Assembly (NCBI RefSeq): GCF_001011035.1
Contig: NZ_CP011492.1
Coordinates: 682,001 to 746,000 of the forward strand
Length of the DNA: 64,000 nucleotides
From: Streptomyces sp. CNQ-509
GTDB lineage: Bacteria; Actinomycetota; Actinomycetes; Streptomycetales; Streptomycetaceae
Direction: 5' to 3'
In this document: positions 43,725 to 54,972 of the stretch, one piece after another
How the letters are laid out: every line of letters begins with the position of its first letter
Position numbering within the stretch: the first letter of the stretch is position 1
Notes under the pieces: generated by a model
Database searches by the model: none
Seen by the model: only the letters and a program-made list of their open reading frames with translations
What the model was told of the DNA's origin: nothing
Translations under genes and position numbers: made by a program

Positions 43725-45041
43725 ATGCGCAGAATCCGCCTGGCGGCGACCGCCGCACTCGCCACCGCCCTCAGTGTGACCGCCGCCGCCTGCGGCGGCG
43801 GCAGCTCGACGGGTTCGGAGGGCAGCAACGACAAGCCCGACGAGCTGACGTACTGGGCGAGCAACCAGGGCACCAGCCTGGAGCACGACAAGGAGGTGCT
43901 GACCCCGGAGATCGAGAAGTTCGAGAAGAAGACGGGCATCGACGTCAAGCTCGAAGTCATCCCCTGGGACAGCCTGCTGGACCGGATCCTCGCGGCCACC
44001 TCCTCCGGGCAGGGCCCCGACGTGCTCAACATAGGCAACACCTGGTCCGCCTCGCTGCAGGCGAGCGAGGGGCTGCTGGCGTGGGACGACAAGACGCTGG
44101 ACCGGATCGGCGGCAGGGACCGGTTCGTCCCCTCGGCGCTGGCCGCCGCGGGTGCCGAGGGCCAGGACCCCGCGGCGGTACCGCTGTACTCCCTCTCGTA
44201 CGCGCTCTACTACAACAAGCAGATGTTCGCCGACGCGGGGATCGAGGAACCCCCGGCGACCTGGGACGACTTCGTCGCCGTCGGCAAGAAGCTGACGAAG
44301 GACGGCAAGTACGGCGTCGCCGTCGAGGGCGGCAACCCGGTGGAGAACTCGCACCACGCCTTCGTCTTCGGCAAGCAGCACGGCGCGGACTTCTTCGACG
44401 CCGAGGGCAACCCGACGTTCGACACCCCCGAGGCGGTGGCGGCGGTCAAGCAGTACGTCGACTTCCTCGCCGACGACAAGATCGCCGCGGTCGGCAACGC
44501 CGAGTACGCACAGAACCAGTCGATCAAGGACCTCGCCACCGGCAAGGCCGGGATGCTGCTGTGGCAGGCCGCCGGCAGCTCGCTCAAGGCGCACGGCATG
44601 AAGCCCGAGGAGTACGGCGTCGCGCCGGTACCGATGCAGAGCGAGAACCCGCCGGAGGGCCGGAACGTCAACTCCATGGTCGCCGGCATCAACATCGCCG
44701 TCTTCAAGAACACCGACAACCTCGACGGCGCCCTGGACTTCGTGGAGTTCATGACCTCCACCGAGGAGCAGCAGATCCTCAACAAGACCTACGGCTCCAT
44801 CCCCCCGGTCAAGGAGGCGCAGGAGCACGAGGCGTTCAGCACCACCGACCTGACCGTGCTGCGCGAGGTGCTGTCCACCAGCTCCGCGCCGCTGCCGCAG
44901 GTGCCGGACGAGGCGCAGTTCGAGACCCTCGTCGGCGACGCGATGAAGGAGCTGTTCGCGGACGCCGCCGCCGGCGACGAGGTGACCACGGAGTCGGTCC
45001 GGAAGCGGCTGACCGAGGCCCAGCAGCAGATGCAGAAGTGA
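43725..45041 (+). CDS. ABC sugar transporter, substrate-binding lipoprotein
   Basis: A 438-residue extracellular binding protein of the MalE/CUT1 family. The signal ends in a lipobox ('SVTAAACGGGSS'), so the protein is lipid-anchored at about Cys-23. The sugar-binding fold shows 'ELTYWASNQGTSLEHDKEVL', 'LTPEIEKFEKKTGIDVKLEV' and 'SLSYALYYNKQMFADAGIEE'. The first gene of an operon with two permeases and a GH1 enzyme. It captures the oligosaccharide for import; ATPase MsiK-type subunits are usually encoded elsewhere in such genomes, and none is found here. GGAGAGG lies upstream of ATG 43725. Confidence 0.95.
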   Translation: MRRIRLAATAALATALSVTAAACGGGSSTGSEGSNDKPDELTYWASNQGTSLEHDKEVLTPEIEKFEKKTGIDVKLEVIPWDSLLDRILAATSSGQGPDVLNIGNTWSASLQASEGLLAWDDKTLDRIGGRDRFVPSALAAAGAEGQDPAAVPLYSLSYALYYNKQMFADAGIEEPPATWDDFVAVGKKLTKDGKYGVAVEGGNPVENSHHAFVFGKQHGADFFDAEGNPTFDTPEAVAAVKQYVDFLADDKIAAVGNAEYAQNQSIKDLATGKAGMLLWQAAGSSLKAHGMKPEEYGVAPVPMQSENPPEGRNVNSMVAGINIAVFKNTDNLDGALDFVEFMTSTEEQQILNKTYGSIPPVKEAQEHEAFSTTDLTVLREVLSTSSAPLPQVPDEAQFETLVGDAMKELFADAAAGDEVTTESVRKRLTEAQQQMQK

Positions 45042-45051
45042 GCGGCGCCGG

Positions 45052-46051
45052 ATGACCGCGACCGTCCTCGACACGCCCCCGGCCGGCCCCGGCGACAAGC
45101 CGCCCGCCGGCCGGGGCGCCACCCGCAAGCGCCGCCGCACCGGCCGCGGCCGCGTACGGCGCGGCGCCCTGCCGTACCTCCTGCTGCTGCCCGCGCTCCT
45201 CCTTGAGCTGCTGATCCACCTGGTGCCGATGGCCGTCGGCGTGGTGATGAGCTTCAAGGAGCTGACCCAGCACTACATCCGCGACTGGGGCGCCGCACCC
45301 TGGACGGGCCTGGACAACTTCCGTATCGCCGTCGACTTCGACGCCCCCGTGGGCGAGGCGCTGCTGCGCTCGTTCTTCATCACCTGCGCGTTCACGGTGC
45401 TCGCGGTCGGGTTCTCGTGGCTGCTCGGCGTCACCGCGGCGATCCTGATGCAGGACGCCTTCCGCGGCCGCGGCCTGCTGCGCGCGCTCTTCCTCACCCC
45501 GTACGCGCTGCCCGTCTACACCGCCGTCATCACCTGGTCCTTCATGCTCCAGCGGGACAACGGCCTGGTGAACCACGTGCTCCACGACCAGCTGGGGTTC
45601 ACCGGCCAGCCCACGTTCTGGCTGATCGGCGACAACGCGTTCGTCTCGCTGGTCGTCGTCTCGGTCTGGCGCACCTGGCCGTTCGCCTTCCTGGTGCTCA
45701 CCGCCGCGCTCCAGAGCATCCCGCGCGAGGTGTACGAGGCGTCCGCGATCGACGGCGCCGGGATCTGGCAGCAGATCCGCCGGATCACGCTGCCGTCGCT
45801 GCGGCCGGTCAACCAGGTGCTGGTCCTGGTGCTGTTCCTGTGGACCTTCAACGACTTCAACGTGCCGTACATCCTCTTCGGCAAGTCGGCACCGGAGTCC
45901 GCGGACATCATCTCCATCCACATCTACCAGTCGTCCTTCGTGACCTGGAACTTCGGCGCCGGCTCGGCCATGTCCGTGCTGCTGCTGCTCTTCCTCCTGG
46001 TCGTCACGGCCGGCTATCTGCTGCTCACCTCGCGGGGAAGGAAGGCGGCCC

Positions 46052-46059
<8 letters not shown>
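45052..46059 (+). CDS. ABC sugar transporter, permease (MalF-like)
   Basis: A 335-residue inner-membrane permease of the CUT1 family with about six transmembrane helices after a Pro/Arg-rich N-terminus. The EAA coupling loop is 'EVYEASAIDGAGIWQQIRRI' with 'TLPSLRPVNQVLVLVLFLWT' following. It starts 10 bases after the binding-protein stop and overlaps the next permease by eight bases. It forms the translocation pore with that partner. Confidence 0.95.
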
Positions 46060-48288
<2,229 letters not shown>

Positions 48289-48370
48289 CGCGTACGGCAC
48301 ACGCTCCGCCCGGGTCCGCCGCCGCGTGCCCCGCACGGCATCCCCCCACCACGACGGCGTGCCCGGGCGG

Positions 48371-49663
48371 TCACGCGCGCGGCGCCCGCGGCCCGGCCCC
48401 GGACTCCCGGTCCCGCGTCCCGCCCCCGCCACCGGGCGGACGCGGGGCCGGGTCCCGCGCCGGGGCGGTGGCGGCACCACCGTCCGCACTCACCCGGCCC
48501 GCCGCACCCGCCGCGCGCAGGCCGGGAGTCAGGGTCAGCGTGACGGCGATCGAGAGCGCCGCCATCGCGGCCATCGCCGTCGCCGGCGAGGTCAGCTCCG
48601 CGATGCCGCCGGCGAGGGCGGCGGCCACGCCCTGCATGGTGAGCATCCCCGAGGTGTGCAACCCGAGAGCCTGGCCGCTGAGTTCGTCAGGCGTCAGCGC
48701 CATCAGCCGCTCCTGCTGGACGAGGCTCGCGGCGAACCCGGCCGAGGCGAGGGTGACCGCCACCGCCGCCACCGCCGGCGGCGGGCGCAGCGCGAAGACC
48801 AGGTACGGGACCGCCAGCAGCAACAGCAGCGGCACCCCGAGCCGGGGCCGCCACCGGGCGGGCAGCACCCGTCCGGTGAGGACGTCGCCGGTGAGCATGC
48901 CCAGCGCGGTGAGGGCCAGCAGGGCGCCGGCGCGGTCCGGTGCGTACGGCACGAACTGCGACTCGGCGCCGACGACGAGGCCGTTGGGCAGCCAGAGCGC
49001 GAGATACAGGGTGCGGCGGTGCCGCGAGGACCAGAGCAGCCCGTTGACCCGCCAGGTCTCCGCGACCGAGGGCCGGCCCGCCGCGCGCGGCGCCCGGCGG
49101 CCGAGCCCGGCGCGGGCGACGGCGGCGCCGGTGAGGAACGCCGCGGCGGCGACGAGGAGCGTGCCGCGCGGCGACAGCACGGTCACGAGCACGCCGCCGA
49201 CCGCGAAGCCGGTGATCTGCATGGCGCCGGCGGACATGTTCACCACCGACCTGCCGAGCAGGTAGCCGTCGCGCGGCAGGATCTCGTTGAGCAGCCCGTA
49301 GCGCACCCCGCCGCCCACGGAGGCGAGCAGCCCGAGGCAGACCAGGATCGCGAACGCGCCCCACACCGGCAGCCCCGGCGCGGCCTGCGCGGTGGTGGCG
49401 GCGGCGTAGACGAGGGCGAGCGCGGTCATCGCGCCGCGCGGCGGCAGCCGGTCCGCGGCGGACAGCAGCAGGGTCGCGCCGAGCACCTGGGCGAGCGAGG
49501 GGCCGAACATGGCGAGGGCCGACAGCAGCGGGGAACCCGTCTGCTCGTAGATGTGCGTGCCGAGCGCCAGGCCGCTGATCGTCAGCCCGGCGACCTGGAG
49601 GGAGGAGGCGGCGAAGAGGGGAGTGAACTCCGGGGCCCGGAACAGCTCGCGATAGGTGCGCAT
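48371..49663 (-). CDS. MFS transporter
   Basis: A 430-residue major-facilitator protein with 10-12 helices ('LFAASSLQVAGLTISGLALG', 'LGLLASVGGGVRYGLLNEIL') and a Pro/Gly-rich disordered tail of ~45 residues. The MFS_3-like pattern 'HTSGMLTMQGVAAALAGGIA' near the C-terminus suggests the actinobacterial antibiotic-efflux group. ATG 49663; it is divergent from the ArsR-type regulator at 49725, whose start lies 61 bases away. It is probably regulated by that protein. Substrate unknown. Confidence 0.88.
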   Translation of the reverse strand: MRTYRELFRAPEFTPLFAASSLQVAGLTISGLALGTHIYEQTGSPLLSALAMFGPSLAQVLGATLLLSAADRLPPRGAMTALALVYAAATTAQAAPGLPVWGAFAILVCLGLLASVGGGVRYGLLNEILPRDGYLLGRSVVNMSAGAMQITGFAVGGVLVTVLSPRGTLLVAAAAFLTGAAVARAGLGRRAPRAAGRPSVAETWRVNGLLWSSRHRRTLYLALWLPNGLVVGAESQFVPYAPDRAGALLALTALGMLTGDVLTGRVLPARWRPRLGVPLLLLLAVPYLVFALRPPPAVAAVAVTLASAGFAASLVQQERLMALTPDELSGQALGLHTSGMLTMQGVAAALAGGIAELTSPATAMAAMAALSIAVTLTLTPGLRAAGAAGRVSADGGAATAPARDPAPRPPGGGGGTRDRESGAGPRAPRA

Positions 49664-49703
49664 GCCGGGCAGCCTCGGGGAGATCGCGGCCGGGGGGTTA
49701 GAG

Positions 49704-49721
49704 TTTCGCCGGGAGGCGAAA
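49704..49721. promoter_or_regulatory. ArsR-type operator overlapping the regulator's ribosome-binding site
   Basis: A perfect 7-4-7 inverted repeat (TTTCGCC-GGGA-GGCGAAA) sits between the divergent MFS and ArsR genes. It ends three bases before the regulator's ATG and contains its GGGAGG Shine-Dalgarno. This position suits autorepression and control of the MFS gene. Confidence 0.65.
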
Positions 49722-49724
49722 GCA

Positions 49725-50696
49725 ATGGGGTGGTGGCAGGTCGACGCGGACACGCTGGCGGGCAGCCGGTTCGTGGTCTCGCCGCTCGCGGAGACCCTCG
49801 CGTGCCTGAAGACCCTCGCCCGCGGCACCCCCTCGCACCCCGGGGAGCGCGCCTGGCTCGACGCCCACCTGCCCGCGTACCGCGCGCGGCAGGCCGCGGA
49901 CCCGGTGGCCGACGAGCTGGTCCGGGCGGGGCTCCTGCGGCCGTGGAACGCGGACTTCCTCACCCCGACGCCCACGGGCGCGGCGGGGGCGTCCTTCGAG
50001 GAGGAGCTGGCGGCGGTACGGGCCACGCCCCCGGACGCCGCCCGCGCCGACGTCGCCGTCTCCCTCGACGGCCGGCTGCCGGAGCGGCTGCGCCGCGACG
50101 ACCTGCCGCGGCGGGCGGCGGAGATCATGGAGTGGGTCTGGCGGGAGACGGTGCTGCCGGACTGGCCGCGGCGACGGCGGATCATCGAGGCGGACATCGT
50201 CGCGCGCACCGCGCAGGTGGGGCACGGCGGCTGGGCGGCGGCGCTGGACGCGCTGCGGCCGGGGACGCGGTGGCTGGGCGCGAGCCGGCTGCAGATAAAC
50301 GTGCGCGACTACCCGCCGCGGGACGTCTCCGGCGCGCAACTGCTCTTCGTGCCCGTGGTGCCGCGCACCGGCTGGGTCTGCTGGGAGGCACCGCACCGCT
50401 ACGCCCTCGTCTACCCCTGCGCCGGGGCCCTGGCCGACACCGGGACCGCCGCCCCGGCGGAGTCGCTGGGCCGGCTCCTCGGCCCGGGGCGGGCGACGGT
50501 GCTGGCGCTGCTGGACACCCCGAAGAGCACCACGCAACTGGTGGCGCTCACCGGGCAGGGCCTCGGCTCGGTGGGGCGGCACCTGCGGGTGCTGCGCGAC
50601 GCCCGGCTGGTGGGACGGCGGCGCGCGGGGCGGTCGGTGCTGTACTACCGCACGGCAGTCGGCGAGGTGCTGGTCGCGGCGGAACGGGACGACTGA
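49725..50696 (+). CDS. ArsR/DUF5937-type winged-helix transcriptional regulator
   Basis: A 323-residue regulator: a long N-terminal domain of the DUF5937 kind ('FVVSPLAETLACLKTLARGT', 'YRARQAADPVADELVRAGLL') and a C-terminal ArsR-like winged helix ('ATVLALLDTPKSTTQLVALT', 'VGRHLRVLRDARLVGRRRAG'). ATG 49725 follows GGGAGGCG within the operator repeat. The N-terminus was taken here rather than at an upstream ATG because of that site. It pairs divergently with an MFS gene and so is likely to sense and regulate export of a small molecule. Confidence 0.88.
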   Translation: MGWWQVDADTLAGSRFVVSPLAETLACLKTLARGTPSHPGERAWLDAHLPAYRARQAADPVADELVRAGLLRPWNADFLTPTPTGAAGASFEEELAAVRATPPDAARADVAVSLDGRLPERLRRDDLPRRAAEIMEWVWRETVLPDWPRRRRIIEADIVARTAQVGHGGWAAALDALRPGTRWLGASRLQINVRDYPPRDVSGAQLLFVPVVPRTGWVCWEAPHRYALVYPCAGALADTGTAAPAESLGRLLGPGRATVLALLDTPKSTTQLVALTGQGLGSVGRHLRVLRDARLVGRRRAGRSVLYYRTAVGEVLVAAERDD

Positions 50697-50788
50697 GCCC
50701 GTGGCGTACGGGCGCACTGGTGCCGCCCCCGCGGCGTACGGGCCGCCGCGAGACGGGCGTACGCGGCCGCCCGTGACGGGCCCGCCCG

Positions 50789-50807
50789 CCGTCCCGGTCC
50801 GGGACGG
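50789..50807. terminator. Bidirectional terminator between ArsR and SDR genes
   Basis: A 19-bp near-perfect palindrome forms a 7-9 bp stem (CCGTCCC with GGGACGG) in the gap between convergent genes. Confidence 0.55.
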
Positions 50808-50831
50808 GTGCGTGCGTACCGCCGGGAACGC

Positions 50832-51620
50832 TCAGCCGGCCGAACGGTCGCGCTGGTAGCCGCCGTCGATGTCCCAGACGGCGCCCGTGACGTACCCGCT
50901 CTCCGCGCTGTCCAGCAGGGTCAGGGCCGGCCGGGCGATCTCCTCCGGGGTGGCCATCCGCTTGACGAGGTTGGTGGCGATCGTGGCCTCCTCCAGCCCC
51001 GGGATGGCCTTCGCCGCCTCGTACATCGACGGCGTGTACGTGCCGCCCGGGCAGAGGGCGTTGACCCGGATGCCGCTGGGCGCCAGCTCGATGGCCCAGG
51101 TGGACACCAGGTAGTGCAGCGCCGCCTTGGTGGCGCCGTACACGCCGAGGCCCGGGACGGGCAGCCGGCCGGTGGCCGACGACGTGAGGGTCACCGCCGC
51201 GCCGGGGCGCTTCGCCAGCTCCGGCGCCGCCGCGCGGACGAAGGTGATGGGGCCGCGCAGGTTGACCGCGAGCATGCGGTCGACGTGGTCGAGCGGCTGT
51301 CCCGCGATGTCGCCGGGCAGCAGCGTGCCGGCGTTGAAGTGCAGCAGGTCCAGACCGCCGTGGGTGTCGACGGCGTGGGCGACCGCGCGGGCGGCGGTCG
51401 TCTCGTCGGCGACGTCGCCGGCGACGCCGGAGGCGGCCGGGCCGAGCTTGGCGGTGGCCTCGGCGAGCACGTCCTCGCGCCTTGCCACCAGGACGACGTT
51501 GGCGCCGCCGGCCACCAGCCCGGCGGCGACCGCCAGGCCGATGCCCTCGCTGGCCCCGGCGACGACGGCGGTCCTGCCCGCGAACCGCCCGCCCGGGTCC
51601 TCCCCGGTCTGCGCGGTCAC
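50832..51620 (-). CDS. Short-chain dehydrogenase/reductase (SDR)
   Basis: A 262-residue classical SDR. The cofactor motif is 'TAVVAGASEGIGLAVAAGLV' (TGxxxGIG-type), the catalytic Ser is in 'VTLTSSATGRLPVPGLG' and the Tyr-x3-Lys in 'VYGATKAALHYLV'. GTG 51620 overlaps the stop of the upstream SnoaL-like gene by four bases, so the two are a coupled operon. 'NVVLVARRED' suggests NADP preference. The SnoaL-like partner suggests a small pathway acting on a ketone or epoxide substrate, but the substrate is unknown. Confidence 0.92.
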   Translation of the reverse strand: MTAQTGEDPGGRFAGRTAVVAGASEGIGLAVAAGLVAGGANVVLVARREDVLAEATAKLGPAASGVAGDVADETTAARAVAHAVDTHGGLDLLHFNAGTLLPGDIAGQPLDHVDRMLAVNLRGPITFVRAAAPELAKRPGAAVTLTSSATGRLPVPGLGVYGATKAALHYLVSTWAIELAPSGIRVNALCPGGTYTPSMYEAAKAIPGLEEATIATNLVKRMATPEEIARPALTLLDSAESGYVTGAVWDIDGGYQRDRSAG

Positions 51621-52039
51621 GCGTCGCCCGCCATCAGGTGGGCCAGGAGCGCGGAGTCGTAGTAGTCGCGCCAGGACGTGATCTTGCCGTCGGCGACCTC
51701 GAAGGTGCCCATGACGGGCAGCGACTCGACCAGGACGGCGCCGTCCTTGCCGGTCCAGTGCTCGTGGCGCTGGGTGAGCACGGTGCCGCCCCGGCTCGCG
51801 ATCCGCAACACCTCTCCCCCCACGCTCTCCAGTCCGGTCTGGTCGACGAGCTGCTGGAGGAAGCCCAGGATCTGCTCCGTGCCGCGGACCTCCGGCAGCC
51901 CCTGGTTGTCCCAGACGCAGTCGTCGGCCAGATGGCGGCGGAAAGCGGGCACCATCTCGGCGTAGGTGGTGCCCATGTCGGCGAAGAACTGCACGACGAG
52001 GGCTTCTTCTTCGGTGGCGGGTTCGTTCGGGGCTGGCAT
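51617..52039 (-). CDS. SnoaL-like / limonene-1,2-epoxide hydrolase-family protein
   Basis: A 140-residue cone-shaped alpha+beta protein of the SnoaL/LEH superfamily. The start 'MPAPNEPATEEEALVVQFFA' and central 'RRHLADDCVWDNQGLPEVRG' with 'RHEHWTGKDGAVLVESLPVM' are typical of the limonene epoxide hydrolase-like group; Asp and Arg in 'DGKITSWRDYYD' are the usual catalytic acid/base neighbourhood. The ATG at 52039 has a weak Shine-Dalgarno (CGGGA). The first gene of the two-gene unit with the SDR. Confidence 0.88.
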   Translation of the reverse strand: MPAPNEPATEEEALVVQFFADMGTTYAEMVPAFRRHLADDCVWDNQGLPEVRGTEQILGFLQQLVDQTGLESVGGEVLRIASRGGTVLTQRHEHWTGKDGAVLVESLPVMGTFEVADGKITSWRDYYDSALLAHLMAGDA

Positions 52040-52205
52040 GTCCCGGAACGCTATTGAGCGCCCGCGCCGCCCGTCAAGGCGGAGCCGCACTTCTCGCCAG
52101 CCCCAATCGTCCCATGGCTCAAGGTCGTTGACCCCATGGTGCGACGCCCCGTGGCAGCGGATAGGCTCGGCCCCCACGTCACCAGCCGGGCAGAAAGGGA
52201 CTGTT

Positions 52206-53027
52206 GTGGAGGACGAGGGCAACGGGCGGGCGGCCAAACCGGGACCCGGCGACATCGACACCACCAAGCCCAGCATCGCCCGGGCCTACGACGTGGTGCT
52301 CGGCGGCAAGGACAACTACAAGGTCGACCGGGCCGTCGCCGACCAGTTGCGGGAGACCATGCCGCACATCGACGACCTGGCGTGGCTCAACCGCGAGGCG
52401 CTGGGCCGCACAGTGCGCTACCTGACCGCCGAGGCGGGCATCGACCAGCTCATCGACCTCGGCGCCGGGCTGCCGACCATGGAGAACACCCACCAGGTCG
52501 CCCAGCGCCACCTGCCGGGCGCCCGCGTGGTCTACGTCGACAACGACCCCATCGTCCTCGCCCACGGCCGCGCGCTGCTCCAGGAGAACGACGACACCTT
52601 CGTCATCACCGCAGACCTGCGGCGCCCGCAGGAGATCCTGGAGCACCCCGACGTGCGCCGGCTGATCGACTTCTCCCGTCCGGTGGCGATCCTGCTCGTC
52701 GGCATCCTCCACCACCTCCACGACGACGAGGACCCGCAAGGCATCGTGGACGCGTACATGGACGCGGTCCCGTCGGGCAGCCACCTGGTGATCACCGCCT
52801 TCTGCGACGTCGGCGAGGAGGCCCGGGCGCTGCAGGACACCTTCCTCTCCTTCCTCGGCACCGGCCGCTTCCGCACCGCCGCCGAGATCGAGAGCTACTT
52901 CACCGGTCTCGAACTGCTGGAGCCGGGCGTGGTCTCGCTGCCGCACTGGCGTCCCGACAAGCCGGTGCGCACGGATCTGAAGCTCTACGAGCGCCTGATG
53001 GCCGGAGGCGTCGGCCGCAAGCCGTGA
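52206..53027 (+). CDS. SAM-dependent methyltransferase, DUF574 family
   Basis: A 273-residue protein of the Streptomyces DUF574 methyltransferase family. It has the characteristic 'IDTTKPSIARAYDVVLGGKD' opening, then 'LIDLGAGLPTMENTHQVAQ' (motif I), 'RVVYVDNDPIVLAHGRALL' (ribose acid) and 'VAILLVGILHHLHDDEDPQG'. GTG 52206 is chosen as it follows the 'GACTGTT' leader. These genes are highly multiplied in actinomycetes, and their targets are unknown. It is divergent from the SnoaL-like gene by 166 bases. Confidence 0.92.
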   Translation: MEDEGNGRAAKPGPGDIDTTKPSIARAYDVVLGGKDNYKVDRAVADQLRETMPHIDDLAWLNREALGRTVRYLTAEAGIDQLIDLGAGLPTMENTHQVAQRHLPGARVVYVDNDPIVLAHGRALLQENDDTFVITADLRRPQEILEHPDVRRLIDFSRPVAILLVGILHHLHDDEDPQGIVDAYMDAVPSGSHLVITAFCDVGEEARALQDTFLSFLGTGRFRTAAEIESYFTGLELLEPGVVSLPHWRPDKPVRTDLKLYERLMAGGVGRKP

Positions 53028-53067
53028 CGCGGCGGACCCGGCAAGGCCCCGCCGGAGCGCCCGCGGC

Positions 53068-53622
53068 TCAGGCTCCGCCGGGCGCCCGGGCGGGGAAACG
53101 GTAGCGGGTCTGGCCGAACGGCTCGCCCTTGGCGAAGGCGAACGCGACCCGCGGAGTGACCTCGAAGACCAGCGGGCCCTCGCCGCGGCGGATGGCCTCG
53201 GGGAGCCCGTGGAAGGTGCCCTCGGGCGAGGTGACGTGGCGGCCGTACTTGGCGGTGTACGCGTCCGCGACCCGGCCGAGCAGGGCGCGGTCGCGGACCT
53301 GTGCGGCGTCGCCCTCGACGACCACGTCGAGCCCTTCGTCAAGGGCGCTGCCGCCGGTGCTGACGATGCAGTGCGGGTTGGCGGCGAGGTTGCGGGCCTT
53401 GCGCTCCTCGGCACCGGTGCCGAAGTACACGGCGCCGTCGAGCCACACGCCGATCAGCGGGGTGACGTGGGGGCGGCCCTCGGGGCGTACGGACGTCAGC
53501 CAGAAGGTCGCGGCCGTCTCCAGCTCGCGGCGGGCGTCCGGCCAGGGGGTGGCGGCGGCCCCGGCGCCGCTGAAGGCCGCATCGAGCGTCGTCTCGGGCT
53601 GGTGGGCTGTCGCTTCTGTCAT
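53068..53622 (-). CDS. Pyridoxamine 5'-phosphate oxidase-fold (PPOX) protein
   Basis: A 184-residue split-barrel flavin- or F420-binding protein. Segments 'FWLTSVRPEGRPHVTPLIGV' and 'AVYFGTGAEERKARNLAANP' form the usual PPOX cofactor site, and 'LVFEVTPRVAFAFAKGEPFG' is the C-terminal barrel strand. ATG 53622 follows AAGGAG. The fold binds FMN, F420 or haem, and no residue here settles which. It stands alone on the minus strand between two plus-strand genes. Confidence 0.9.
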   Translation of the reverse strand: MTEATAHQPETTLDAAFSGAGAAATPWPDARRELETAATFWLTSVRPEGRPHVTPLIGVWLDGAVYFGTGAEERKARNLAANPHCIVSTGGSALDEGLDVVVEGDAAQVRDRALLGRVADAYTAKYGRHVTSPEGTFHGLPEAIRRGEGPLVFEVTPRVAFAFAKGEPFGQTRYRFPARAPGGA

Positions 53623-53788
53623 GCGGACTCCTTGCGGTGCACGGTCTCGGCGGTCTCCCGCGCGCTGTTCTCCCTGCCGGTGTCGACCAGCCTGGCGGCC
53701 GGAACTCATCGGGCGGCGCCACCACGGAGGCGTGTCGGCGTTGTTGACGGTCCAGGAACGCGATGGGAGGCTCTGTTTCCGAGTTCGT

Positions 53789-53800
53789 GAAATCGATTTC
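53789..53800. promoter_or_regulatory. Palindrome upstream of the DUF4185 gene
   Basis: A perfect 12-bp palindrome GAAATCGATTTC lies 24 bases before the gene's ATG. Its core AATCGATT fits the general LacI-family pattern AANCGNTT. A -35-like TTGACG is at 53744-53749, but no convincing -10 was found at normal spacing. Confidence 0.35.
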
Positions 53801-53823
53801 TCAGGACACCTTCGGGAGGGCCC

Positions 53824-54972
53824 ATGGGCAGTCATCGCGAAGTCGGAGCCGGGCGCGGTACGCCCATAAGCAGGGCGCGGTTCCTGAGAACGGCGGCCGG
53901 CGCCGCCGTCGGCGGCGGGGTACTGCTGGGGACCGGCCGGGCGGCGGCGGAGCCGGCGGGCGCGGGCCGCGGGGGCGCGCCACGTGACGGGCGCGGGGCG
54001 GCGGCCCCGGAGGTGACCAAGATCCGGGACCTCACCGGGCCAGGGATCACCACCGCGTACCGGATGGAGGCCACCGACCTGGGCATCCCCGTGCGTACGC
54101 CGGACGGCCGGATGCTCTTCGTCTTCGGCGACACCTTCGAGGAGGCGCGCGTCGGCGGGGGCTGGTGGCGCTCGCCCGTCGCGCTGTACTCGCGGACGAC
54201 GAACCTCGACGCGGGCGTCACCTGGTCCGGCGCGGTGGGCGGTGCGGCGGCGCAGCAACTGTGGGCGTACGAGCACGACAACCCCGTCTTCTCCACCGTC
54301 CTGCCGTCCGACGTCATCACCATCGGCTCGACGATGTATCTGCACGCCATGGTCAACAAGGGCCTCGGCAACGTCGTCTGGACGGAGATCTGGCGCTCCG
54401 ACGACAACGGCGCCACCTGGGTGCACACCGGCGCGAAGTTCGCCCCCGACCTGCACGGCGGGCTCTTCCAGTTGCTGACCTGGGCGGCGGGCGACGACGG
54501 CTTCGTGTACGTGTTCTCCACGGAGTTCACCCGCAGCAAGCCGGTGATCCTCCAGCGGGTGCCGGCGGCCCGGATCGCCGACCCCGGCGCGTACGAGCCG
54601 TGGGGCTACCGCAACGGCGCCTGGGCGTGGGGCAATCCGCCGACGCCGGTGCTGGAGGGGCGCTTCGGCGAGATGTGCCTGCGGCCGATGGCGGGCAAGT
54701 GGATCCTCACGTGGTTCAACGAGGCCGACTACCGCATCGACGGCATCCTCATGGACACCCCCACGTCCAACCTGTACGAGGCGCACCGGCGGACGCTGGT
54801 GTGGGGCGGGCAGTGGGGCAACGAGGACGACTCACACGTGGCGCAGTTGTACGGCGGCTACGTCATCCCCGGCTCGACGCCGGACAACCTGCACCTGGCG
54901 GTGAGCCAGTGGAACACCGCGGAAGGCTGGCCGTACCGGGTCATGCAGCACCGGGTGCGGGGGTTCGTGTAG
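53824..54972 (+). CDS. Secreted DUF4185 domain protein
   Basis: A 382-residue exported protein with a Tat-type signal ('ISRARFLRTAAGAAVGGGVL'). The mature part is a single DUF4185 domain ('MEATDLGIPVRTPDGRMLFV', 'DTFEEARVGGGWWRSPVALY', 'WILTWFNEADYRIDGILMDT'), a five-bladed propeller-like fold found next to polysaccharide enzymes and possibly acting on glycans. Its function is unknown. ATG 53824 follows GGGAGG. The last 32 bases overlap the convergent methyltransferase gene tail-to-tail. Confidence 0.88.
   Translation: MGSHREVGAGRGTPISRARFLRTAAGAAVGGGVLLGTGRAAAEPAGAGRGGAPRDGRGAAAPEVTKIRDLTGPGITTAYRMEATDLGIPVRTPDGRMLFVFGDTFEEARVGGGWWRSPVALYSRTTNLDAGVTWSGAVGGAAAQQLWAYEHDNPVFSTVLPSDVITIGSTMYLHAMVNKGLGNVVWTEIWRSDDNGATWVHTGAKFAPDLHGGLFQLLTWAAGDDGFVYVFSTEFTRSKPVILQRVPAARIADPGAYEPWGYRNGAWAWGNPPTPVLEGRFGEMCLRPMAGKWILTWFNEADYRIDGILMDTPTSNLYEAHRRTLVWGGQWGNEDDSHVAQLYGGYVIPGSTPDNLHLAVSQWNTAEGWPYRVMQHRVRGFV

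Noticed and set aside
53068..54786. 572-codon minus-strand frame extending far beyond the PPOX gene
   Set aside because: Only the last 184 codons encode the PPOX fold, beginning at an ATG with AAGGAG. The upstream part is antisense to the DUF4185 gene and lacks any motif.
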